Shown piece after piece: positions 8,377-15,427 of a stretch of DNA of 64,000 nucleotides (position 1 is its first letter; every line of letters starts with the position of its first letter). The notes beneath the pieces were generated by a model, which searched no databases, was not told the DNA's origin, and saw nothing but the letters and a program-made list of their open reading frames with translations. The DNA lies in NCBI GenBank assembly GCA_902793325.1, contig CADBCY010000001.1:62001-126000 (forward strand). Reading direction: 5' to 3'. This DNA is from an uncultured Eubacteriales bacterium. GTDB lineage: Bacteria > Bacillota > Clostridia > Christensenellales > Aristaeellaceae. The position numbers and the translations under genes are program-made.

Positions 8377-8709
8377 ATGGACGAACAGCCGCGCTGCTGC
8401 TGCGAACCGGCGAACGGGACGCCGGGCGGCCAGCACAAGCACACGCCCCGGAGCGAGGAGGAGCTGCGCCAGTTGCGCAACCGCCTGAACCGAATGGTGG
8501 GCCAGTTGAACGGCATCAGCCGCATGCTGGACGAGAACCGCTACTGCGGGGACATCCTGATCCAGATTGCCGCGGTGGAGAAGGCGCTGCAGAACTTCGG
8601 GTACATCATCCTGCGGGATCACATGGGCACCTGCGTGGCGGAACAGCTCCGCGACGGCAACACCGCCGTGCTGGAGGAGCTGCTGGACCTGATGAAGAAG
8701 CTGAAGTGA
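8377..8709 (+). CDS. csoR: CsoR-family copper-sensing repressor
   Basis: 110 residues, all-helical CsoR/RcnR family. The Cu(I) ligand triad is visible as C57 (RYCGD), H82 and C86 (DHMGTC), with the same C-25-H-4-C spacing as characterised CsoR proteins. This favours copper over the formaldehyde sensor FrmR or the nickel sensor RcnR. A Cys/His-rich N-terminal extension (CCC near residue 7 and HKH near residue 20) is additional and could bind metal. The gene is first in an operon with copZ and a Nudix gene, and two CsoR-type dyads overlap its promoter, so it is probably autorepressed and released by Cu(I). GGAGGG lies 6 nt before ATG. Confidence 0.9.
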   Translation: MDEQPRCCCEPANGTPGGQHKHTPRSEEELRQLRNRLNRMVGQLNGISRMLDENRYCGDILIQIAAVEKALQNFGYIILRDHMGTCVAEQLRDGNTAVLEELLDLMKKLK

Positions 8710-8749
8710 ACGACCGAACGACATCGAAGCATCCAAGGAGGAAGCAACC

Positions 8750-8947
8750 ATGAAGAAGACCGTGAAGATCGAAGGCATGATGTGCCAGATGTGCGTCAAG
8801 CACGTGACCAAGGCCCTGTCCGCCCTGGACCCCGCCGCAGAGGTGTCCCTGGAGAACAAGTGCGCCACCCTCGACGCCGCCGTCGCCGACGACGCCATCC
8901 GCGCCGCCGTGACCGGCGCCGGGTACGAGGTCGTGGGGATCGAATAA
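8750..8947 (+). CDS. copZ: CopZ-like copper chaperone (HMA domain)
   Basis: 65 residues comprising a single heavy-metal-associated domain. The metal motif GMMCQMC has its two cysteines at 12 and 15 in the first loop, and the rest follows the beta-alpha-beta-beta-alpha-beta length of CopZ/Atx1. It should carry Cu(I) in the cytoplasm. It lies 40 nt after csoR with an AAGGAGGA site. No CopA exporter, the usual partner, is adjacent in this window, so the recipient ATPase must be encoded elsewhere or be absent. Confidence 0.88.
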   Translation: MKKTVKIEGMMCQMCVKHVTKALSALDPAAEVSLENKCATLDAAVADDAIRAAVTGAGYEVVGIE

Positions 8948-8990
8948 CACCCGACCGACGCCCGACCGCAACGACAAAGGAGGCGCGCCC

Positions 8991-9383
8991 ATGCTCACCG
9001 TCGTCGCCGCCGTGGTGATCCGCGGCGGCAGGATCATGGTCTGCCAGCGCAGGCCGGAGGCACACAACGGCCTGAAGTGGGAGTTTCCCGGCGGCAAGCT
9101 GGAGCCGGGCGAAGCGCCCGAGGACGCGCTGGCCCGGGAGCTGCGCGAGGAGCTGGGCGTCGAGGCGGCGGTGGGCCGCATCTGCGACGCCGTGCTGCAC
9201 CGCTACCCCGACCGGGACGTGCTGCTGCTGTTCTACCCCTGCCGGCTGCTGCGCGGCGAGCCCCGCGCCCTGGACTGCAACGCCGTCGCCTGGGCCGCGC
9301 CGGACGAACTGCCCGGCTACGACTTCGCCGGGGCGGATAAAACCTTCATTGAACGGGAACACTGGCGGACGTTGATGGAATGA
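8991..9383 (+). CDS. mutT: MutT-type Nudix hydrolase
   Basis: 130 residues with a complete Nudix box at 35-57 (G-x5-E-x7-REL-x-EELGV) and the preceding WEFPGGK segment typical of 8-oxo-dGTP diphosphatases that cleanse the nucleotide pool. It is 43 nt downstream of copZ with its own AAAGGAGG site, so it belongs to the copper-controlled transcript. Copper-driven oxidation of the dGTP pool would make sense of this linkage, but that is inference. An NADH or dCTP pyrophosphatase activity cannot be excluded. The stop codon lies inside the terminator hairpin. Confidence 0.85.
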   Translation: MLTVVAAVVIRGGRIMVCQRRPEAHNGLKWEFPGGKLEPGEAPEDALARELREELGVEAAVGRICDAVLHRYPDRDVLLLFYPCRLLRGEPRALDCNAVAWAAPDELPGYDFAGADKTFIEREHWRTLME

Positions 9384-9405
9384 TCGACGTCCGCCTTGCT
9401 TTTTG
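9364..9405 (+). terminator. Terminator of the csoR operon, overlapping the thrH -35
   Basis: Perfect 9-bp stem GGCGGACGT/ACGTCCGCC (9364-9372 with 9387-9395) followed by TTGCTTTTTG. The stem includes the end of the Nudix coding sequence, and the T-tract supplies the next promoter's -35. Confidence 0.8.
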
Positions 9406-9424
9406 TCCCCGACTGTGCTACACT
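9396..9424 (+). promoter_or_regulatory. Promoter of thrH-tldD-tldE
   Basis: TTGCTT, a 17-bp spacer and TACACT with TGC directly upstream (extended -10), 34 bp before the thrH start. Confidence 0.65.
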
Positions 9425-9457
9425 CTTTCCAGCATGAAACGAAAGCGGGGACGCGAT

Positions 9458-10066
9458 ATGAGCGACTTGAACATCGTATGCCTGGACATGGAAGGCGTGC
9501 TGACGCCGGAGATCTGGATCGCCTTTTCCGAGGCCAGCGGCATTCCCGAGCTGCGGCGCACCACCCGGGACGAGCCGGATTACGACAAGCTGATGCGCTG
9601 GCGGCTGGGCATCCTGCGGGAGCACGGCCTGGGGCTGAAGGACATCCAGGCCACCATCCGCACCGTCGATCCGCTGCCGGGCGCGCGGGAATTCCTGGAC
9701 GCGCTGCGGCGGGAGACCCAGGTGATCGTGCTCAGCGACACCTTCACCCAGTTCGCCATGCCGCTGATGGAAAAGCTGGGCTGGCCCACGCTGTTCTGCA
9801 ACACGCTGGAGCCCGGCCCGGACGGCATGATCGACGGCTACCGCATCCGCGTTGCGCAGTCCAAGCTGTCCACGGTGAAGGCGCTGCAATCCGTGGGCTT
9901 CGAGACCCTGGCCTGCGGCGACAGCTACAACGACCTGGGCATGATCCGCGCCAGCAAGGCCGGCTTCCTGTTCCGCTCCACCGAGCAGATCAAGAAGGAC
10001 AACCCCGACCTGCCCGCGTTCGAGGCGTTCGACGACCTGAAGGACGCCATACTGGCGGCGCTGTAG
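9458..10066 (+). CDS. thrH: ThrH-like phosphoserine phosphatase/homoserine phosphotransferase
   Basis: 202 residues, a HAD enzyme without a large cap and the same size as Pseudomonas ThrH. The nucleophile motif reads DMEGVLTPE where most HAD proteins have DxDGT, which is the ThrH signature. Further motifs are VLSDT and CGDSYNDLGM. ThrH hydrolyses phosphoserine and can transfer its phosphate to homoserine. ATG 9458 has GCGGGGA six bases upstream; an in-frame upstream ATG at 9434 lacks a site. It is followed 37 nt later by tldD and appears to head that operon, an unexplained pairing. Confidence 0.85.
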   Translation: MSDLNIVCLDMEGVLTPEIWIAFSEASGIPELRRTTRDEPDYDKLMRWRLGILREHGLGLKDIQATIRTVDPLPGAREFLDALRRETQVIVLSDTFTQFAMPLMEKLGWPTLFCNTLEPGPDGMIDGYRIRVAQSKLSTVKALQSVGFETLACGDSYNDLGMIRASKAGFLFRSTEQIKKDNPDLPAFEAFDDLKDAILAAL

Positions 10067-10103
10067 CCCCTGCCGCACCCGACCCTCCAAAGGAGATACT
10101 CCC

Positions 10104-11486
10104 ATGCTTTCCAAATCCATTGCCGAACAGGTTCTGGCCGAGGCCCTGCGCACCGGCGGCGACTTCGCGGAAATCTTCTGCGAGGATCGCAGCAGCGGCG
10201 CGCTCTCGCTGCTCTCGGGCACGGTCCAGAACGCGACCGCCGCGCGGCGGCACGGCGCGGGCATCCGCGTGTACAACGGGCTGTCCAGCGTGTACGTGCA
10301 CACCAACGATACCTCCCTCTCTGGCCTCACCGCCGCGGCCCGCAAGGCCGCCGACGCCGTGGAGGGCGCGGGCGGGGTCCGGGACATTCGCCTCACCCGC
10401 TCCGTGCCCGCCAACATCAATCCCGTCCGGGCCCTGCCGATGGACGTGCCCGGCGCGCGGAAGGCGAAGCTGCTGCGGGACATGGACCGCGCCGCGCGGG
10501 CCGTCTCCCCGGAGATCGCGCAGGTGGTGGCCAGCCTGACCTACTGGGACAGCGACGTGCGCATCGCCAACAGCGAGGGCCTGTTCACCGGCGACCGGCG
10601 GGTGTACACCCGCATGGCGGTGAACGCCGTGGCCGAGGCCGACGGCGAGAGCCAGTCCGGCCACCGCGCCCCCGGCGCGCAGATGGGCTTCGAGCTGTTC
10701 GAGGACATCGTGGACGCGGAGTCCGAGGCGAAGCAGGCGGCGGACATCGCCGTCGCCATGCTCCACGCCGAGCCCTGCCCGGCGGGGGTCATGCCGGTGG
10801 TGATCGACGGCGGCTTCGGCGGCGTCATCTTCCACGAGGCCTGCGGCCACGCCCTGGAGGCCGCCGCCGTGGCCTTCGGCAACTCGGTGTTCGCGGGCAA
10901 GCTGGGGCAGCGCATCGCCTCGCCGCTGGTCACCGCCGTGGACGACGGCACCCTGCCCGGCGAGTGGGGCAGCCTGAACGTGGACGACGAGGGCGTGCCC
11001 GCCACCCGGCTGGTGCTCATCCAGGACGGCGTCCTGCAAAACTACATGGTGGACCGGCTGAACGGCCGGCGCATGGGGCTGTCCTCCACCGGCAGCGGGC
11101 GCAGGCAGGACTATACCTTCGCGCCGACCTCCCGCATGCGCAACACCTACATCGCCGCCGGCAGCGACGACGAGGCGGAGATCATCGCCAGCTGCGGCGA
11201 CGGCCTGTACGCCCGCAGCATGGGCGGCGGCAGCGTGAACCCCGTCACCGGCGAGTTCAACTTCGCTGTGGAGGAGGGCTACCTGATCCGGGACGGCAAA
11301 ATCGACCGGCCCGTGCGCGGCGCGACGCTGATCGGCAGGGGCGCGGAGGTGCTGCTGAAGATCGACCGCGTGGGCTCGAGGATGTGGATGGCCCAGGGCA
11401 TGTGCGGGGCAAGCAGCGGCAGCATTCCCACCAACGTGGGCGAGCCCATGATCCGCGTGACCGACATGACGGTGGGAGGGCGATGA
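10104..11486 (+). CDS. tldD: TldD metalloprotease subunit
   Basis: 460 residues, the catalytic subunit of the TldD/TldE (PmbA) heterodimer, which degrades unfolded peptides and in some bacteria matures ribosomally made peptides and microcins. The zinc motif HEACGH is at 244-249, and the family's C-terminal GxSGSIPTNVGEP region is intact. No signal peptide, so cytoplasmic. The stop codon overlaps an ATG of the next frame, and the tldE partner follows immediately, as expected for obligate subunits. No RiPP precursor is visible nearby. Confidence 0.93.
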   Translation: MLSKSIAEQVLAEALRTGGDFAEIFCEDRSSGALSLLSGTVQNATAARRHGAGIRVYNGLSSVYVHTNDTSLSGLTAAARKAADAVEGAGGVRDIRLTRSVPANINPVRALPMDVPGARKAKLLRDMDRAARAVSPEIAQVVASLTYWDSDVRIANSEGLFTGDRRVYTRMAVNAVAEADGESQSGHRAPGAQMGFELFEDIVDAESEAKQAADIAVAMLHAEPCPAGVMPVVIDGGFGGVIFHEACGHALEAAAVAFGNSVFAGKLGQRIASPLVTAVDDGTLPGEWGSLNVDDEGVPATRLVLIQDGVLQNYMVDRLNGRRMGLSSTGSGRRQDYTFAPTSRMRNTYIAAGSDDEAEIIASCGDGLYARSMGGGSVNPVTGEFNFAVEEGYLIRDGKIDRPVRGATLIGRGAEVLLKIDRVGSRMWMAQGMCGASSGSIPTNVGEPMIRVTDMTVGGR

Positions 11487-11488
11487 GC

Positions 11489-12841
11489 ATGGAGAGAAGC
11501 GAATTCATCCGCAGGCTGTTCGAGCGGGCGCATGCCGCCGATCCCGAGGCTCAGTGCGAGGCGTATTTCTCGCAGAGCAGCGAGTTCGAGGCCGAGCAGC
11601 GCCAGGGCGAGCTGGTGAACTACAGCGTGTCCGAGGGCGGCGGCCTGGGCCTGCGCGTGCTGACGAAGGGCAAGCTGGGCTACGCCTCCACCCAGATCCT
11701 GGACGAGGAGGCCGTGGGGCAACTGGTCGACGGCGCCATGGAAAACGCCGCCCTGGTGGAGAGCGAGGACGAGCAGTTCATCTTTCCCGGCAGCGCGCAA
11801 TACCCCGAAGTCGATCCCTGGAACCCGGCGCCGGAGGCGCTGGACGCGGCGGAGAAGCTGCGCATGGCGCGGACGCTGGAGGCGCTCACGCTGGCGCAGG
11901 ACCCTCGCATCGACCAGGCGTCCGGCAGCGTGTTCTACTACGGCGAGGCGCTGGGCCTGGCCAACACCCACGGGCTGAACCTCTCCCTGCGCCGCAACCT
12001 GCTGGGCGGCTACGTGGAGGCCGTGGCCCGCGAGGGCGACCGGGTGAACACCGGCGGCAAGCTGTTCTACGCCGCGCGGCGCGAGGACCTCGACCTGGAG
12101 GCCGCCGCGAAGGCCGCCGCGCGCGAGGCGCTGGCCGGGCTGGCGGGCGCGCCGGTGCCGTCGGGCGGCTACCGGGTGCTGCTGCGCAACGACATGGCCC
12201 GCACGCTGCTGGCGACGTTCTCGGGCATGTTCTCCGCCGACAACGCCCAGCGCGGGCTGTCCCGGCTGCAGGGCCGGGAGGGGGAGGTCATCGCCGCGCC
12301 GTGCGTGACCCTGCTGGACGATCCCCACCTGCCCGGCAGCGCCGCGTCCGCGCCGTTCGACGGCGAGGGCGTGGCCACGCGGAAGAAGGCGGTGGTGGAG
12401 GCCGGGCGGCTGAACACGCTGCTGCACAACCTCAAGACCGCCGCGAAGCAGGGGGTGGAGACCACCGCCAACGCCGCCCGCGGCGGGTACGGCGGGCCGG
12501 TGGGCGTCGCGCCGAGCAACTTCTACATCGCGCCGGGCGGGGACGACTTCGAGGCGATGCTGGCGCGCACCGGCGACGGCCTGCTGATCACCGAGCTGCA
12601 GGGCATGCACGCCGGCGCGAACCCCATCACCGGGGACTTCTCCCTGGCGGCGAAGGGCTTTCGCGTGCAGGGCGGCAGGATCGCCGGGCCCGTGGCGCAG
12701 ATCACCGTGGCGGGCAACTTCTACGACGTGCTGAAGGACGTGGAAGCCGTGGGCGCCGACCTCGACTTCAGCCTCCCCTTCGGTACCAGCTACGGCAGCC
12801 CGAGCCTGCTGGTGAAAAAGCTGTCGGTGGCGGGGGAATGA
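11489..12841 (+). CDS. tldE: TldE/PmbA subunit of the TldD/E protease
   Basis: 450 residues, homologous to TldD along its length but without the HExxxH motif, as in the non-catalytic TldE/PmbA subunit. The GGYGGPVGVAPSNFYI and ELQGMHAGANPITGDF segments are typical. Two ATGs are possible at 11483 and 11489; GGGAGGG ends 8 nt before 11489 but only 2 nt before 11483, so 11489 is chosen. It is translationally coupled to tldD and ends the operon at a strong bidirectional terminator. Confidence 0.93.
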   Translation: MERSEFIRRLFERAHAADPEAQCEAYFSQSSEFEAEQRQGELVNYSVSEGGGLGLRVLTKGKLGYASTQILDEEAVGQLVDGAMENAALVESEDEQFIFPGSAQYPEVDPWNPAPEALDAAEKLRMARTLEALTLAQDPRIDQASGSVFYYGEALGLANTHGLNLSLRRNLLGGYVEAVAREGDRVNTGGKLFYAARREDLDLEAAAKAAAREALAGLAGAPVPSGGYRVLLRNDMARTLLATFSGMFSADNAQRGLSRLQGREGEVIAAPCVTLLDDPHLPGSAASAPFDGEGVATRKKAVVEAGRLNTLLHNLKTAAKQGVETTANAARGGYGGPVGVAPSNFYIAPGGDDFEAMLARTGDGLLITELQGMHAGANPITGDFSLAAKGFRVQGGRIAGPVAQITVAGNFYDVLKDVEAVGADLDFSLPFGTSYGSPSLLVKKLSVAGE

Positions 12842-12844
12842 GAT

Positions 12845-12884
12845 AAACGCATGGACGGGGAGCGCGCTCCCCGTCCATGCGTTT
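12845..12884. terminator. Bidirectional terminator between tldE and metY
   Basis: A 40-bp perfect palindrome, each arm 20 bp. It begins with AAA and ends with TTT, so either strand yields a GC-rich stem with a U-tail. It sits between converging genes. Confidence 0.9.
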
Positions 12885-12897
12885 TGGGATCGTCCGT

Positions 12898-14184
12898 TTA
12901 TTCGCAACCCTCCAGCGCCTGCTTCAGGTCGGCGATCAGGTCCTCCTTGTCCTCCAGGCCGCAGGACATGCGCACCAGGCCCGCGGGGACGCCGGCGGCG
13001 ATGAGCTCCTCGTCGTTCATCTGGCGGTGGGTGCTGGTGGCGGGGTTCAGGCAGCAGGTGCGGGCGTCGGCCACGTGCGTTTCGATGGCCGCCAGCTTCA
13101 GCCGCTTCATGAACCGCTCGGCCATCTGCCGCCCGCCCTTCAGCTCGAAGGACACCACGCCGCAGCCGCCGTTGGGCATGTACTTTTTGGCGATTTCATA
13201 GTACGGGCTGCTCTCCAGGCCCGGGTAGATCACCCGCGTCACCAGGGGATGTCCCTCCAGGAACCGCGCCACGGCCAGGCCGTTTTCCACGTGGCGGGGC
13301 ATGCGCACGTGCAGGCTCTCCAGCCCCAGGTTCAGGTAGAAGGCGCTCTGCGGGCTCTGGATGGCGCCCAGGTCGCGCATCAGCTGGGAGGTGGCCTTGG
13401 TGATGAACGCGCCCTCCCTGCCGAACTTCTCCGCGTACACGATGCCGTGGTAGGATTCGTCCGGCGTGGTCAGCCCGGGGAATTTGTCCGCGTGGGCCAT
13501 CCAGTCGAACTTCCCGGCGTCGATGATCGCGCCGCCCACCGCCACGCCGTGGCCGTCCATGTACTTGGTGGTGGAGTGGGTCACGATGTCCGCACCCCAT
13601 TCGATCGGCCGCAGGTTCACCGGGGTGGGGAAGGTGTTGTCCACGATCAGCGGCACGCCGTGGCGATGGGCGGCGGTGGCGAACTTCTCGATGTCCAGCA
13701 CCGTCAGCGCCGGGTTGGCGATGCTCTCGCCGAACACCAGCTTCGTGTTGGGCCGGAAGGCGGCGTCCAGCTCCGCGTCGGTGGCGTCGGGGCTGACGAA
13801 CGTGGAGTCGATGCCCATCTTGGCCAGCGTGGTCTTGATGAGGTTGTAGGTGCCGCCGTAGATGGAGGACGAGGACACGATGTGCCCGCCCGCCTCGCAG
13901 ATGTTGAAGATGGCGAAGAAGTTGGCCGACTGCCCGGAGCCGGTCAGCATGGCCGCCGCGCCGCCCTCCAGCGCCGCCAGCTTCGCGGCCACGTGGTCGC
14001 AGGTGGGGTTCTGCAGCCGGGAATAGAAGTAGCCGCTGGCCTCCAGGTCGAACAGCTTGCCCATGTCCTCGCTGGTGTCGTACTTGAACGTGGTGGACTG
14101 GATGATGGGGATCTGGCGCGGCCCGCCGTTCTCCGGCGCGTAGCCCGCCTGCACGCACCGCGTGCCCATGCCCGTGTTGCCCAT
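12898..14184 (-). CDS. metY: O-acetylhomoserine sulfhydrylase (PLP, Cys/Met metabolism)
   Basis: 428 residues, the usual length for O-acetyl-L-homoserine sulfhydrylase, which makes homocysteine from O-acetylhomoserine and sulfide. The PLP lysine is in HSTTKYMDGHG; other family marks are YSRLQNPT, the GSGQSANFF loop and NTFPTP. The start at 14184 is preceded by AGGAGGG at 9 nt on the minus strand; an in-frame upstream ATG at 14208 is less well placed. The leader is only about 30 nt, so there is no room for a SAM riboswitch. It is divergent from cbiK. Confidence 0.92.
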   Translation of the reverse strand: MGNTGMGTRCVQAGYAPENGGPRQIPIIQSTTFKYDTSEDMGKLFDLEASGYFYSRLQNPTCDHVAAKLAALEGGAAAMLTGSGQSANFFAIFNICEAGGHIVSSSSIYGGTYNLIKTTLAKMGIDSTFVSPDATDAELDAAFRPNTKLVFGESIANPALTVLDIEKFATAAHRHGVPLIVDNTFPTPVNLRPIEWGADIVTHSTTKYMDGHGVAVGGAIIDAGKFDWMAHADKFPGLTTPDESYHGIVYAEKFGREGAFITKATSQLMRDLGAIQSPQSAFYLNLGLESLHVRMPRHVENGLAVARFLEGHPLVTRVIYPGLESSPYYEIAKKYMPNGGCGVVSFELKGGRQMAERFMKRLKLAAIETHVADARTCCLNPATSTHRQMNDEELIAAGVPAGLVRMSCGLEDKEDLIADLKQALEGCE

Positions 14185-14222
14185 GGTGAATCGCCCTCCT
14201 GTTTGCATGATGGGATGGCACC

Positions 14223-14251
14223 ATTATAAAACGAAAATCGCCGCTTGTCCA
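14223..14251 (-). promoter_or_regulatory. Promoter of metY
   Basis: Minus strand TGGACA, 17-bp spacer, perfect TATAAT. It faces away from the cbiK promoter, whose -35 lies 15 bp further on. Confidence 0.8.
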
Positions 14252-14266
14252 CAGGAGATTGCGGAC

Positions 14267-14295
14267 TTGTGTTTTTCGGGGCGCTCTGGTAGAAT
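14267..14295 (+). promoter_or_regulatory. Promoter of cbiK
   Basis: TTGTGT, 17-bp spacer and TAGAAT with an upstream TGG (extended -10). Confidence 0.7.
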
Positions 14296-14329
14296 GGGGA
14301 CACAGGCGTTTTGGAAGGAGGATGCTGCC

Positions 14330-15067
14330 ATGAAGAAGGCCATACTGGTCGTCAGCTTCGGCACGACCTGGCGGGAGGCGCGCCGGACGTGCATCGCGCC
14401 GGTGGAGGACGAACTGTTCGCGGCGTTCCCGGACCGCGCGCCCGCGCGGGCGTACACCTCGCGGTTCATCGTGCGCCGGTTGCAGGCGCAGGGCGAGGAC
14501 ATCCCGGGCGAGGCGGAGGCGCTGGAGGCGCTGCGGGCCGCGGGCTGCGGGGACATCCTGGTCGCCTGCACCCACATGATCCCCGGCGAGGAGTACGAGC
14601 GCGCCGCGGCGCTGGCGGAGGGCTGCCGGGTCACGCGCCCGCTGCTCGACGCGGAGGCGGACCTGGAGCGCATGGCCTCGCTGCTGGGCGGCGTGGCCCG
14701 CGAGGAGGGCCGCCCGCTCGTGCTGATGGGCCACGGCACCGACCACGCCGCCGACGGCGTGTACGCGCGGCTGCGCTCGAAGCTGCCGGAGGGCGTGTTC
14801 CTGGCCTGCGTCGAGGGCAGCCACGGCCTGGCGGAGCTCCTGCCCGCGCTGGACGCCCTGCCGGAGAAGCGCGTGACCGTGATGCCGCTCATGCTGGTGG
14901 CGGGCGACCACGCCCACAACGACCTGGCCGGCGACGGCCCGGATTCCTGGAAGTCCGTCCTCGAGGCGCGCGGCTTCGACGTCCGCCCCCGCCTCCAGGG
15001 CCTGGGCGCGCTGGCGGAGGTGCGGCGAATGTACGTGGAGAAGGCGCGGCGCTCCGTTGATTCTTAA
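14330..15067 (+). CDS. cbiK: Sirohydrochlorin cobaltochelatase CbiK
   Basis: 245 residues, class II chelatase of the anaerobic cobalamin pathway, inserting Co2+ into sirohydrochlorin (or Fe2+ when used for siroheme). Expected features are the N-terminal VVSFGTT motif, the metal-binding histidine of MGHGTDH, and VAGDHAHND near the C-terminus. The length matches Salmonella CbiK. AAGGAGGA lies 7 nt before ATG. No other cobalamin gene is nearby, so it is a lone member here. The alaS promoter begins inside its last codons. Confidence 0.88.
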   Translation: MKKAILVVSFGTTWREARRTCIAPVEDELFAAFPDRAPARAYTSRFIVRRLQAQGEDIPGEAEALEALRAAGCGDILVACTHMIPGEEYERAAALAEGCRVTRPLLDAEADLERMASLLGGVAREEGRPLVLMGHGTDHAADGVYARLRSKLPEGVFLACVEGSHGLAELLPALDALPEKRVTVMPLMLVAGDHAHNDLAGDGPDSWKSVLEARGFDVRPRLQGLGALAEVRRMYVEKARRSVDS

Positions 15068-15085
15068 CCTTTCGGATGCTATAAT
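15057..15085 (+). promoter_or_regulatory. Promoter of the T-box/alaS transcript
   Basis: TTGATT, 17-bp spacer, perfect TATAAT with TGC upstream. The -35 overlaps the cbiK 3' end. Confidence 0.85.
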
Positions 15086-15091
15086 AGGACC

Positions 15092-15340
15092 CGATATCAA
15101 AAGGCATGCGGGGAACGCGCGCTTTGGATCGCTTTCAGAGAACCGCCGGAGGGTGCGAGGCGGCAAGCGGGACAGGGGGCCGGCCAATTCCCCCGGGCAA
15201 TCGCCCGTGCTCCGCGCAGGAAATGGCGCGGCGGCGCTCCCCGTTACGGAGATCGAGAGGGCTTCGCCTCGGCGAAGTCAATCAGGGTGGTACCGCGAAG
15301 CGCATCTGTTCGTCCTTGAGTGAGCAGATGCGTTTGTTTT
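15092..15340 (+). ncRNA. T-box riboswitch leader controlling alaS
   Basis: A leader of about 250 nt between the promoter and the alaS ribosome binding site. The T-box sequence AGGGTGGTACCGCG is at 15284-15297, followed directly by a terminator hairpin. A stem I-like segment at 15138-15166 has the CAGAGAACCGCC...GGTGCGA...GGCGGC arrangement of tRNA-reading leaders. By family knowledge, uncharged tRNA binding the UGGN bulge stabilises the antiterminator and permits transcription. The downstream gene implies tRNA-Ala, but I could not identify the specifier codon by eye. Confidence 0.92.
15301..15340 (+). terminator. Regulated T-box terminator
   Basis: Stem CGCATCTG/CAGATGCG (15301-15308 with 15325-15332) followed by TTTGTTTT, immediately after the T-box sequence with which its 5' arm competes. 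Confidence 0.9.
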
Positions 15341-15427
15341 AGGGAGCAGGGGACGGGAAACGGGGGCATTGCCCCGCCGCTTTCCGGCTTCCTGCTTACG
15401 CCCCGACTGAAGAAGGAGGTCATTCCA

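Noticed and set aside
14185-14222. SAM riboswitch in front of metY
   Set aside because: The promoter leaves only about 30 nt of leader, too short for any SAM-sensing RNA.
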